Of a stretch of 64,000 nt of DNA, positions 43,731-52,370 are shown in pieces. The position numbers and the translations under genes are program-made. Source of the DNA: Jejuia algarum (GTDB taxonomy: Bacteria > Bacteroidota > Bacteroidia > Flavobacteriales > Flavobacteriaceae); the NCBI GenBank assembly GCA_947495775.1, contig CANMAQ010000001.1:310001-374000 (forward strand), read 5' to 3'. Every line of letters begins with the position of its first letter. Position 1 is the stretch's first letter. The notes beneath the pieces are model-generated. The model was not told where the DNA came from. It worked only from the letters and a program-made list of their open reading frames with translations, and searched no databases.

Positions 43731-44792
43731 ATGATAGTACCTATGCTAATACGCAACCTCTATTTCACGTATATCGTACTCTTTGTTATAGGTTTTCACT
43801 GCCACAGCCAAGCGCAAACATTTAAAATTCATACTGTGGCTTTTTACAATCTAGAGAATTTGTTTGATACGATTAACGCACCTGCTATTTTTGATGAGTA
43901 CAGTCCCATCATGGCTTTAAAAAGAGATAGAGCCAAAGCATATGAACATAAGATAGAACGCATGGCTTATGCCCTATCTCTAATAGGTAAAAACGATACC
44001 TCCTCTACACCCGGAATTATTGGAGTTTGTGAAGTAGAAAACAGAGCTGTATTAGAAGATCTCGTAAACACCGACATACTAAGGCCAAGCAATTATGGTA
44101 TTATACACTACGATAGCCCAGATGCTAGAGGTATTGATGTTGCATTGTTATACCAAAAACAGCGTTTTATGCCCATGCATTCGCAACCTTATACCTTGAG
44201 ACTCTATGATTCTAAAACCCAAAAAAGGGTAAGAACACGTGACCAATTGGTGGTTAGTGGGGAACTAGAGGGTGATCTCATACATATTATTGTAAACCAT
44301 TGGCCTTCTAGACGTGGAGGAGAAGCAGCAAGTCGCCACAAACGTATTGCAGCAGCAAAACTCAATAAACACATTATAGATTCGCTACAACAGGAATCGC
44401 CTTATGCTAAAATTATTACCATGGGAGATTTAAATGATAATCCTACAAACCAAAGTGTGAAACGGGTTTTAAAAACAACAAATGTGCGGAAAGACCTAAC
44501 GCGTAAAGGCTTATACAATCCTTTTGAATATCTGTACCGTAAGGGTTTGGGGACTACAGCGTATAGAGATACATGGAGTTTGTTTGACCAAATTATAATC
44601 TCTAAACCACTTTTAGAAAACGATCGGTCTTCTTTACGTTACTATAAGGCTGGAATATTTAATAAACATTTCCTCATTACCGCTACTGGAACATACAAAG
44701 GATATCCTTTTAGAAGTTGGAATAGCAATGGGTTTACAAATGGTTATAGTGACCACTTCCCCGTATATATTTACCTTATTAAAGCAATTTAA
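43731..44792 (+). CDS. Secreted endonuclease/exonuclease/phosphatase family enzyme
   Basis: A 353-residue DNase-I-fold enzyme exported by a signal peptide (LYFTYIVLFVIGFHCHSQAQ). The catalytic set is complete. FYNLENLFD gives the metal-site Asn, and E101 lies in GVCEVENR. NHWPSRRGG gives the His, GDLNDNP supplies D233 and N235, and SDHFPV supplies D341 and H342. Substrates of this fold are nucleic acids, inositol phosphates or sphingomyelin. Its divergent partners are a TonB receptor and an OB-fold-like lipoprotein, so outer-surface or periplasmic cleavage of DNA/RNA for phosphate or nucleoside supply is the best reading. An alternative start is M5. Confidence 0.88.
   Translation: MIVPMLIRNLYFTYIVLFVIGFHCHSQAQTFKIHTVAFYNLENLFDTINAPAIFDEYSPIMALKRDRAKAYEHKIERMAYALSLIGKNDTSSTPGIIGVCEVENRAVLEDLVNTDILRPSNYGIIHYDSPDARGIDVALLYQKQRFMPMHSQPYTLRLYDSKTQKRVRTRDQLVVSGELEGDLIHIIVNHWPSRRGGEAASRHKRIAAAKLNKHIIDSLQQESPYAKIITMGDLNDNPTNQSVKRVLKTTNVRKDLTRKGLYNPFEYLYRKGLGTTAYRDTWSLFDQIIISKPLLENDRSSLRYYKAGIFNKHFLITATGTYKGYPFRSWNSNGFTNGYSDHFPVYIYLIKAI
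44013..44386 (+). repeat. 374-bp direct repeat, copy 2 (inside nuclease gene)
   Basis: This is the parental copy, lying within the intact nuclease gene. It is 5,074 bp from copy 1 in the same orientation, with 98.7% identity by base-by-base reading. Confidence 0.95.
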
Positions 44793-44808
44793 CAATTATT
44801 CAGGCATT

Positions 44809-45249
44809 CTAACCCAACCAGGCACTCCAAGGGATTCTAGTAAGTAACAAAACAAAAGCGATGGTATAGAAAACAGCAATTGTCTTTAACTTAGGTGCAG
44901 ACGTTAATTTCTTTTTATGTTTAGAATAGCCTATAGTAATTAAAGCTACTACAATAATATTAACAAAAGGATGCTCTACCAAGTACAACCTGTTTACAGC
45001 ATCTTTCATAACGCCTCCCATTCCTAATTCAGAAAATAAGGCAAGTCTTGGCGATACAAAATACAACACCAAACCTATAAGCAGTTGGATGTGTGTTACG
45101 ATTAATCCAAATAGAGAAATTCTAAAATCTTTAGGACTGTATTCTTTACCAGTTGCAGATTTAGAAATGGCATTTACTACTGCTGCTAATAGTACCAAAA
45201 GCACTATAAATGCCCAATAAGAATGTAAAACTTGAATAACTCCGTACAT
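44809..45249 (-). CDS. Conserved four-helix membrane protein (cytochrome-b-like annotation)
   Basis: A 146-residue protein with four membrane helices at about 9-28, 45-68, 90-110 and 120-142. His residues lie near membrane faces (VLHSYWAF, IVTHIQLLIGLVLYF, VEHPFVNIIVV). Such His-bearing four-helix proteins in flavobacteria are often labelled cytochrome b. No CxxCH or heme-lyase motif is present, so heme binding is only possible. It converges with the nuclease gene (16 bases apart). Confidence 0.6.
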   Translation of the reverse strand: MYGVIQVLHSYWAFIVLLVLLAAVVNAISKSATGKEYSPKDFRISLFGLIVTHIQLLIGLVLYFVSPRLALFSELGMGGVMKDAVNRLYLVEHPFVNIIVVALITIGYSKHKKKLTSAPKLKTIAVFYTIAFVLLLTRIPWSAWLG

Positions 45250-45295
45250 AATTGTTTAATTTATTTCTTAATCAAAAATAGTGATTTTAATCCAT

Positions 45296-45325
45296 AAAAA
45301 AAGCGCTGATAATACGCCTTTTTTT
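45296..45325 (-). terminator. First of two tandem hairpins after pgi
   Basis: An A-run with GCG pairs with CGC and a T-run around a 9-base loop. It lies just beyond the stronger hairpin at 45327-45358 in the direction of transcription from pgi. Confidence 0.55.
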
Positions 45326-45326
45326 A

Positions 45327-45358
45327 AAATAGGGCACGAAATTAAACATGCCCTATTT
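45327..45358 (-). terminator. Terminator after pgi
   Basis: AAATAGGGCA and TGCCCTATTT form a perfect 10-bp stem with a 12-base loop, 12 bases past the pgi stop. Confidence 0.85.
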
Positions 45359-45369
45359 AGATCTATTTC

Positions 45370-46989
45370 TTATTTACGCGCCTTGTAGTGTTTTAATAGA
45401 TTTTGAGTAGATCCATCATGTTCATTTACGGCATCTGTATTGAATTCTTTTAAAATTTTATTCGCCAATTGCTTTCCGAGCTCTACGCCAAATTGATCGT
45501 AACTAAAAATATTCCATATCACCCCTTGAACAAATATTTTATGTTCGTACATGGCGATGAGCTTGCCTAGACTTTTTGGTGATAGTTTATCTATAAAAAT
45601 AGTATTTGTAGGTTTGTTGCCTTCAAATACTTTAAACGGAATAATTGATGCTTTTGTTCCTTCTGCGCTAACAGCCTCTTTTGTCTTTCCATTAAGCAAA
45701 GCTTCTGTCTGTGCTAAAAAGTTAGACATTAGTTTATCTTGGTGGTCTTGATTGCCATGAAGTGCTTTTGTAAAACCAATAAAATCTGCTGGAATTAACT
45801 TCGTTCCTTGATGTATTAATTGAAAAAAGGCATGTTGCGAATTGGTACCTGGCTCTCCCCATATTAGGGTTCCTGTTTGGTAATCTATAGGGGCTCCATT
45901 TCTATCTATACTTTTACCATTACTTTCCATAATACCTTGTTGCAGATAGGTCGCAAACTGGTTTAAGTACTGCGAATATGGAATTACGGCTTCGCTCTCG
46001 GCTTCAAAGAAGTTATTATACCATACACTTATCAAAGCTAAAACAACTGGGATATTACTTTTAAAATCTTCATTTTTAAAATGTACATCCATGCTATGTG
46101 CGCCTTCTAAAAGCTGAGCATAATTAGCATAACCTACAGCCAAACTAATCGTTAGACCAACGGCACTCCACAAAGAAAAACGACCTCCTACCCAATCCCA
46201 CATAGGAAAAATATTGTTTGGGTCTATACCAAAGTTTTTCACACTTTCTAAGTTGGTAGAAACAGCTACAAAGTGTTTTGCGATGTCTGCTTCGGTTGCT
46301 GTTTCTAAAAACCAAGATTTTAAGGTATTGGCATTAGAAAGCGTTTCCTGTGTTGTAAATGTTTTGGATACTACAACAAATAAGGTGGTTTCTGGGTCTA
46401 AATTTTTAATAACCTCATTAACATGATCTCCATCTACATTGCTTACAAAATAGGTGGTAAGATGGTTTTTGTAATACTGTAAAGCATCAACAACCATAGC
46501 AGGGCCTAAATCTGACCCTCCAATCCCAATATTAACAACATGTGTAAATGCTTTACCCGTGTAGCCTTTTCGCTTACCTGATACAATTTCATGAGTAAAC
46601 CCTTCTATCTTTTCCTTTACACGATGTATTTCTGGTATTATATTTTGGCCATCTACTGTAACCGTAGCAGACTTCGGGGCTCTTAAAGCTGTATGTAATA
46701 CGGCGCGCCCTTCTGTTTCATTAATAATATCTCCAGAAAACTGTTGTGCTATAGCCTCTTTTAAATTCACCTCATCGGCTAATTCTAAAAGGTACTGAAA
46801 CGTTGCATCGGTAATTCTATTTTTGGAAAAATCCACATAAAAATCCTCCCAGCTTATCGTAAATTTATCGGCCCTACCATCATCTTTAACAAATAAATCT
46901 TTCATTTTAAGATGTTGCACTTCTTTAAAGTGTGCCTCTAATTTTTTCCAAGAATTTGTTGTTGTCGGATTGATACTAGGTAATGCCAT
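45370..46989 (-). CDS. pgi: Glucose-6-phosphate isomerase
   Basis: Interconverts glucose-6-phosphate and fructose-6-phosphate in the cytosol. The 539 residues are the normal length. The phosphate-binding GIGGSDLGPAMV (about 155-166), the family signature WDWVGGRFSLWSAVG and the second signature region GVIWNIFSYDQFGVELGKQLA are all present. The active-site Glu lies in QQGIMESNGKSI, and the essential His in GEPGTNSQHAFFQ. It starts one base after the M23 peptidase stop, as the last gene of a leftward operon. Confidence 0.97.
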   Translation of the reverse strand: MALPSINPTTTNSWKKLEAHFKEVQHLKMKDLFVKDDGRADKFTISWEDFYVDFSKNRITDATFQYLLELADEVNLKEAIAQQFSGDIINETEGRAVLHTALRAPKSATVTVDGQNIIPEIHRVKEKIEGFTHEIVSGKRKGYTGKAFTHVVNIGIGGSDLGPAMVVDALQYYKNHLTTYFVSNVDGDHVNEVIKNLDPETTLFVVVSKTFTTQETLSNANTLKSWFLETATEADIAKHFVAVSTNLESVKNFGIDPNNIFPMWDWVGGRFSLWSAVGLTISLAVGYANYAQLLEGAHSMDVHFKNEDFKSNIPVVLALISVWYNNFFEAESEAVIPYSQYLNQFATYLQQGIMESNGKSIDRNGAPIDYQTGTLIWGEPGTNSQHAFFQLIHQGTKLIPADFIGFTKALHGNQDHQDKLMSNFLAQTEALLNGKTKEAVSAEGTKASIIPFKVFEGNKPTNTIFIDKLSPKSLGKLIAMYEHKIFVQGVIWNIFSYDQFGVELGKQLANKILKEFNTDAVNEHDGSTQNLLKHYKARK

Positions 46990-46990
46990 A

Positions 46991-48268
46991 TTACGAATTG
47001 GTTTGATAAATTACAGGGGCCTCTGGGGCTTCTTCTTCTGTAATTTGTGGTTTAAAATTGATGTTATCTAACTTATATTTTATAGGTTCTATATAGTCTA
47101 AGTATTGAATTTTTAAAGAATCTGAAATCGGTTTTGCTTCAGGCAGTTTTTGCTTAAAGGGGTCTACTTCTCGTTTATTTTTCCAAAAACGGTAACACAC
47201 ATGTGGCCCTCCTGTACTTCCTGTCATACCTATCCAACCGATAACATCTCCTTGTTTTACAAAATCACCCACTTTTACATTGCGCTTCCGCATGTGTAAA
47301 TATTGCGTTTCATAGGTGGCATTATGTCGTATTTTAACGTATTTTCCATTTCCGCCTCTACGTTCCGATTTTGTTACGGTTCCATTAGCTGTTGCCATAA
47401 TGGGTGTGCCAATAGGTGCTGCAAAATCGGTCCCTTTATGAGGTTTAACTTTATAACCGTACACAGCAATACGTCTTTTTAAGTTGTAACGTGATGATAT
47501 CCTGCTAAATTTAACTGGTGCTTTTAAAAATGCACGTCTTAGATTTTTTGCTTCTTCATTAAAATAATCTACAATACCTTTTGTAGAATCAGTCATAAAT
47601 TCAAAAGCATAAAACGGTTCTGTATTATGCTCAAAATATGCTGCTTTTATTTTATGTACACCTGCATATATGCTATCATCGATATATTTATCGGTATACA
47701 CAACTTTGAAACGATCCCCTTTTTGTAATCTTCTAAAATCTATGGTCCATGCAAAAACTTCATCAGCCATTTTATAAGCTAACCTAGGACTTAAGCCTTG
47801 AGATTCTAAAGTTTCTGAAATATTGCTATTAATTACACCTGTAGCCGATTTTTCGACATAAGTAATTGATTTTTTACTGGTATAGGCATGGATAGAATCT
47901 TGAAAGTTAATAACAACATAGTCTTCCAAATTAGGTTGATAAATAAAGCATTTTGGAACTTCTAAGGAATCTTCCTTAACACAAAGTAATGTATAAGGTT
48001 TACCCACCTGTAAACGTCTAATATCGAACGTATCCTTTGCTTTTTCAGCAACATGAAAAATTTTAGGATAACCGACATGGTTTCGCTCTAAAATTTGTCC
48101 AAAACTATCACCGCTTTTAATCGTATCTCTCTTGACTATATATTCGTCTAGATTAAAACCAAACTCTATGTGTTGTTCTGGCGCTACAACTTCTACAATT
48201 TCTTCTTTAACTTCGGGGACAGATTCGTCTTTGCACGAGAGTAGTGCTAGCCCCAAAATTATAAACAT
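46991..48268 (-). CDS. M23 family peptidase lipoprotein with altered zinc motif
   Basis: A 425-residue murein-endopeptidase-type protein. The frame opens at 48364, but ATG 48268 is preferred. It overlaps the TDO stop as TAATG and starts a clean lipoprotein signal MFIILGLALLSC. A LysM-like or OapA-like spacer region (SGDSFGQILERNHVGY) precedes the M23 domain at about 270-370. The first zinc motif is intact (H277, D281 in HKGTDFAAP). The second, normally HxH, is HVC (H356, C358): Cys stands where the third zinc ligand His is expected. It may bind zinc through Cys or be inactive. Confidence 0.85.
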   Translation of the reverse strand: MFIILGLALLSCKDESVPEVKEEIVEVVAPEQHIEFGFNLDEYIVKRDTIKSGDSFGQILERNHVGYPKIFHVAEKAKDTFDIRRLQVGKPYTLLCVKEDSLEVPKCFIYQPNLEDYVVINFQDSIHAYTSKKSITYVEKSATGVINSNISETLESQGLSPRLAYKMADEVFAWTIDFRRLQKGDRFKVVYTDKYIDDSIYAGVHKIKAAYFEHNTEPFYAFEFMTDSTKGIVDYFNEEAKNLRRAFLKAPVKFSRISSRYNLKRRIAVYGYKVKPHKGTDFAAPIGTPIMATANGTVTKSERRGGNGKYVKIRHNATYETQYLHMRKRNVKVGDFVKQGDVIGWIGMTGSTGGPHVCYRFWKNKREVDPFKQKLPEAKPISDSLKIQYLDYIEPIKYKLDNINFKPQITEEEAPEAPVIYQTNS

Positions 48269-49188
48269 TATACCTCTATTCCCCAATCTTCTATTTCTTG
48301 TTCTGTCCATAAATCTGGAAAAAATATTCTTTTTTGATACTTTGGATGCATGTATTTCACCCATTCGCTGCCTCCTGTGGCCTCTGCTGTTTTACCACAA
48401 ATATTCAAGTAATGGTTTGCGGTATCATAATGCGCCATAACCCACTTTACGTTTACAGTATGATCGTAATCGCGCATCACCTGTACAAGCCTTTCATTTT
48501 GCTGTTCGGCTTCTGGTAACTCTTTAAATTTACTCCACAAGTTACGGGTTTTATACTGATCTGCAAACCTTAGCAATTCGTCTTTATAACGCGTTTCAAA
48601 CGCCGTTAGTGTGTATGTTTTTTTCCCTGTTTTAAAATCTTTACCTGCGGCTTGCCAGTACAAATGCTCAAACCCTTTCTCACAACAAATATCTTTGTCA
48701 ATTTTAGATCGAAAACGTTTGTCTATAAGGTTGATGACTTCGGTAGATGCCAACTCTACTTTTCGGTATTGCGCACTTTGAAATCCGCTTGCTGGTGTCA
48801 AAGCTGTTCTAAATTCGTTGTACTGCGATACATTCATACCATCTTTCATGATACTAAACGAAGATGTTAGCACATCAAAATACCGACTAATACGTTCTAT
48901 TTTAGTCGTAAACCTATTGATTTCTAATGGGTTTTCTGCAATTTGCTCAATTTCAGAAAGTATCATTTTAAACAGTAATTCACTCACCTGATGGTACATG
49001 ATAAATACCATTTCATCTGGAAAATCTGTTCGGGGTTTTTGAAGATTTAATAATACATCTGTCTGTATATAGTCCCAGTAATTCACTGGTTTACTATGAA
49101 GTAAACCTTCTAAGTGTACATCTAAATCTTGATCTATAGACTCGTATTTCTCTTTGAGCTTATGAGTTATGTCTGCGTCTGATTTCAT
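48268..49188 (-). CDS. kynA: Tryptophan 2,3-dioxygenase
   Basis: A 306-residue heme dioxygenase opening the indole ring of tryptophan to N-formylkynurenine, the first step of the kynurenine route. Marks are NYWDYIQTDVLLNLQKPRTDFPDEMVF with FIMYHQVSELLFKMIL (substrate-site His), RTALTPASGFQSAQYRKVE, and WVMAHYDTANHYLNICGKTAEATGGSEW, which holds the proximal heme His and the TGGS loop. It overlaps both neighbours by one base (TAATG at each end), so it is translated in step with the DUF3108 and M23 genes. Other kynurenine genes are not in the window. Confidence 0.95.
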   Translation of the reverse strand: MKSDADITHKLKEKYESIDQDLDVHLEGLLHSKPVNYWDYIQTDVLLNLQKPRTDFPDEMVFIMYHQVSELLFKMILSEIEQIAENPLEINRFTTKIERISRYFDVLTSSFSIMKDGMNVSQYNEFRTALTPASGFQSAQYRKVELASTEVINLIDKRFRSKIDKDICCEKGFEHLYWQAAGKDFKTGKKTYTLTAFETRYKDELLRFADQYKTRNLWSKFKELPEAEQQNERLVQVMRDYDHTVNVKWVMAHYDTANHYLNICGKTAEATGGSEWVKYMHPKYQKRIFFPDLWTEQEIEDWGIEV

Positions 49189-49970
49189 TAATTCTTAGCA
49201 ACTACGCGCGATGGATGTTTTAACCCTTTAACAGCTTCTAAATCTGCTCTAAGCGATCCCACAGCCAAATCCGCTTTGATGCGCAAAGGTACTTTATTTT
49301 TGTCTTTAGATACCCATAGTGTTAAACTTTCTTCTTCCTTAAATACACGACCTGCTAAAACATAAGGCCTAAATTTTAAAGAAACAATATCTCCAAAATC
49401 TGTACTAATGGTTTCTTCGCCTAAATATTGCAATTTAAATCCATAATTTTCTTCATCAAAAAACATATCCACACGCACCTCATCTCCTGTTTTTAAGTTT
49501 TCTGTGTCTAAATGGTTTCTCAAATAGTAAAATGTAGATACCATGTCTTGAATATTAGGCTTTGTATCTACAACTTTTTTAACCTTATATTTTTTATTGT
49601 TGATGTGCGCTTTATGATTGTCTTGATCGAAATTGATCTCTAAGTCTTTAGTATGTCCACCTTCATCAATATTTCTAATAAATTTATAAGGCATGTTGGT
49701 CGAGGCATCGAAATACGTTTCGTAACGGTCTTTCACCTTAAAAAACCACTTTATCATACCTGTTGTCCACCCCTTACCAACAACATGAAACACGTCTTTA
49801 TCATTAAGTTGGGTTTCTTTAACCGTTAAAGTGGCATTACCTGCCTTTAGAAATCCACTGTAACTCATCTTAAACTTAAACCATTCACCATCTTTAAAAG
49901 CAGATTGCTGCTGCGCAAAAGACATTTGTGTTAGGGTAAAAACAGCTAATAGTAATAGTAATTTTTTCAT
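49188..49970 (-). CDS. DUF3108 periplasmic protein
   Basis: A 260-residue exported protein (signal MKKLLLLLAVFTLTQMSFAQ). The mature part is the beta-rich DUF3108 fold: GEWFKFKMSYSGFLKAGNATLTV, YETYFDASTNMPYKFIRNIDEGG, and LSLWVSKDKNKVPLRIKADLAVGSLRADLE at the end. Structural relatives bind lipids or polysaccharides in the envelope; no catalytic residues are seen. It leads the operon with TDO, M23 and pgi, and its stop codon overlaps the TDO start. A repeat-rich leader at 49992-50036 lies upstream. Confidence 0.87.
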   Translation of the reverse strand: MKKLLLLLAVFTLTQMSFAQQQSAFKDGEWFKFKMSYSGFLKAGNATLTVKETQLNDKDVFHVVGKGWTTGMIKWFFKVKDRYETYFDASTNMPYKFIRNIDEGGHTKDLEINFDQDNHKAHINNKKYKVKKVVDTKPNIQDMVSTFYYLRNHLDTENLKTGDEVRVDMFFDEENYGFKLQYLGEETISTDFGDIVSLKFRPYVLAGRVFKEEESLTLWVSKDKNKVPLRIKADLAVGSLRADLEAVKGLKHPSRVVAKN

Positions 49971-49991
49971 CTTGATTTGGGTAATTATAAA

Positions 49992-50036
49992 TGTAACTTA
50001 AAATGTTACATAATATTATGTTACACTTAAAATTAC
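49992..50036. promoter_or_regulatory. Repeat-rich candidate operator upstream of the DUF3108 operon
   Basis: TGTAAC (49992-49997) and GTTACA (50005-50010) form an inverted repeat. ATGTTACA occurs twice, 15 bases apart (50003 and 50018). ACTTAAAAT recurs before TTACA. Together this makes a compact dyad/direct-repeat array within 70 bases of the start. The binding protein is unknown. Confidence 0.4.
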
Positions 50037-50043
50037 AATTACT

Positions 50044-50071
50044 ATTCCAAAAATAGAAATTTTATTGGAAT
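50044..50071 (-). terminator. Hairpin downstream of the patatin gene
   Basis: ATTCCAA (50044-50050) and TTGGAAT (50065-50071) pair around a 14-base A/T loop that can extend the stem imperfectly. It lies 48 bases after the patatin stop and could end the uvrC-patatin transcript. Confidence 0.45.
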
Positions 50072-50118
50072 GGTCGCTTTTTGAAATGTTATAGTTCTGT
50101 TAGAAAAACAGGCACACC

Positions 50119-52362
50119 CTAAAACCAAAATCCTACATTAAAGTACCAAACACTATCATTTTGCTCTGGTGAATAACTGTATTTTATCTGGATAGGTCCT
50201 AAAAAACTATCGTAAGCATAGCCTATAGCATAACCTGTATATTGGGGTAATACAAACCAATCTCTTGTGTCAAAAACACCATTAGCGACATTAGCCCAGT
50301 TTCCTTCTAGGGTAATATGGTTGTTCCCAAACACTCTATAATCCATACCAAAATTTGTTTTGATATAGTTACTTCCCGTTAAGGAGAAAAAATCATATCC
50401 ATAAAACGGAATAAAATTATTGATAAGATTATTACCATAGCCTCCTAAGGCAAAATCTAGAGTTCTTGTAGAGGTATCCCCTAATTTAAGTCCTGCGCCT
50501 GCTTGCAAGTTAAACGCCAATTTAGCTCCTGTACTAAAAGCGTATCCTACTGTTGCCTTTGCAATTGAAAAACTTTCGAATGTGCTATTAAAACTTGATG
50601 CAAAAAGATAGGAATGCAAATCGCCATTAAAAGCAACGCCTTTGGTTGGGAAGTATTTGTTATCATACGTATCTAATCTAATCGTGCTAAACACGCTTAT
50701 ATAATCTGTCCCTTCAAACTCAAATTCATCTTCATCTGTATTTGTAGCAATAGTTTCCGATTTAATTTCCAAACGCTTATGTTCTACACCTAAACCTAAC
50801 GCAAAATCCTTCCTAAGAAGTGTTTCTAAATAAAATTGATTGGTTTGGTCTTGGAGTGATACGCTAATTTGATTTAATCCCGTAGCCGCTATTTCTGTGT
50901 CATCTAACAACAATTGTGCGTTAACCCCCTTATTAAATGCATTAAAACGTGATCGTAACCCAACGCTCCAATAAAATCCTTTGTCTATTAAGTAATTAAA
51001 ATCGTACCTTACATTATCCCCTAAAATAAGATCTAGAGAAGCGGTGTCGTTCTTGAATAACAATCGCTTTTTAGTAACATTTATTAGCGCTGCACTTTTG
51101 TATAAATCATCGTAATGTACTGCTAATCTTAAAAAAGTAGATTCTTTAGTTTCTTGAACTGTTGCCTGTAAATCATAAACCCCTTCTGCCTCTGTAGGAT
51201 TCAAGTAATAATGAAATGCATTAAAATTATTAGTCGCCACTAAACTATTAATCCCTTTTAAAAACTTAGTATAAGGCAATTTTTCATCCCCTTTAATTTT
51301 TAATTTACCTGTAATATACGAGCGCGTGTATTTTTCACTCCCTCTTAAAACAATATGTCTTAATCCTATGGTATCTTTAAAAGCCTTAATCTCAGGAAAT
51401 TCTTTTTTAACCGCATTGGTTTTACTTAGTTTCTTAAGTGCTTCTAATTGTTGGAGCGCCGCCTCTTTTCCTTTCGATATGATAAGATTCCCTTGGCTAA
51501 AAGACACTAAATTAAAGTCTTTAATGTCGGGCTTGATATGAATATCTGTTTCTTTAGACTTTAATGTCATGGCATTAATAGTTCTAAAATTATTGATTTG
51601 CAGTAACACATCGGCTGCCGAAGCCAGTTCTTTTCTTTCAAGCAAACCGTCTTGTACATCTAAACCTATAATAACATCCATACCCCTGGCTTTTAAATCC
51701 CCTATTGGATAGTTATTAGTCACCCCGCCATCGATTAAAATTTGATCGTCTATAGTTACGGGCTGAAATAACGATGGTAAGGCGCTACTGGCCATAAGCG
51801 CTTGCGTTAAATTCCCTTTATCTAATAAAACGGGAGCGCCGGTTTCTATATTGGTAGCGATACAGAAAAAAGGGATATGTAACGCTTTAAAATCATGTAT
51901 CCCATTAGTATGTAATAACAACCTAGAGAGGATGTTAAATATGTTTTGACCTCGAGACAGTGCTGAAGGCAACTTTAATTTAAAGCCATCGAAAGGCAGT
52001 GTTAATGCATAACGCTCGGAATTGTAACGTTCGTAAAATGCTTTAGATCCTCGAGGCAAATCATCATTAATAATCTTATCGAAATCGACTTCATTAAAAA
52101 TCGAATCTAATGTTTTTCCCGAATACCCAGAGGCATACAAAGCACCTATTATCGCGCCCATGCTGGTTCCTGCAATGTAGTCGACCTCTATACCTAAGCT
52201 GTCTATTACTTTTAATGCTCCAATGTGCGCTAACCCTTTAGCTCCGCCACCACTAAGTACTAATCCTATTTTAGGGCGAGACACACCTTCGGTGTTCTGT
52301 TGCGCCTTAAAAGTTTGGCAACACAAAATACTCATTAAGATTATGATGGTATATGTTTTCAA
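50119..52362 (-). CDS. Patatin-like phospholipase with Omp85-type barrel
   Basis: A 747-residue exported protein joining a patatin lipase domain (about 30-300) to a C-terminal barrel, like type Vd autotransporters (PlpD/FplA). The oxyanion loop is GGGAKGLAHIG, the nucleophile S67 in GTSMG and the dyad Asp D211 in IDGGVTNNYP. Residues about 340-400 look like one POTRA-type domain. The remainder is barrel strands ending in the aromatic WYFNVGFWF. It would hydrolyse lipids at or outside the outer membrane. It follows uvrC with an 8-base gap. Confidence 0.9.
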   Translation of the reverse strand: MKTYTIIILMSILCCQTFKAQQNTEGVSRPKIGLVLSGGGAKGLAHIGALKVIDSLGIEVDYIAGTSMGAIIGALYASGYSGKTLDSIFNEVDFDKIINDDLPRGSKAFYERYNSERYALTLPFDGFKLKLPSALSRGQNIFNILSRLLLHTNGIHDFKALHIPFFCIATNIETGAPVLLDKGNLTQALMASSALPSLFQPVTIDDQILIDGGVTNNYPIGDLKARGMDVIIGLDVQDGLLERKELASAADVLLQINNFRTINAMTLKSKETDIHIKPDIKDFNLVSFSQGNLIISKGKEAALQQLEALKKLSKTNAVKKEFPEIKAFKDTIGLRHIVLRGSEKYTRSYITGKLKIKGDEKLPYTKFLKGINSLVATNNFNAFHYYLNPTEAEGVYDLQATVQETKESTFLRLAVHYDDLYKSAALINVTKKRLLFKNDTASLDLILGDNVRYDFNYLIDKGFYWSVGLRSRFNAFNKGVNAQLLLDDTEIAATGLNQISVSLQDQTNQFYLETLLRKDFALGLGVEHKRLEIKSETIATNTDEDEFEFEGTDYISVFSTIRLDTYDNKYFPTKGVAFNGDLHSYLFASSFNSTFESFSIAKATVGYAFSTGAKLAFNLQAGAGLKLGDTSTRTLDFALGGYGNNLINNFIPFYGYDFFSLTGSNYIKTNFGMDYRVFGNNHITLEGNWANVANGVFDTRDWFVLPQYTGYAIGYAYDSFLGPIQIKYSYSPEQNDSVWYFNVGFWF

Positions 52363-52370
52363 ATTATCAG

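Noticed and set aside
38939..44386. Composite transposon bounded by the 374-bp repeats
   Set aside because: The repeats are nuclease-gene sequence, not insertion sequences; there is no transposase, terminal inverted repeat or target duplication.
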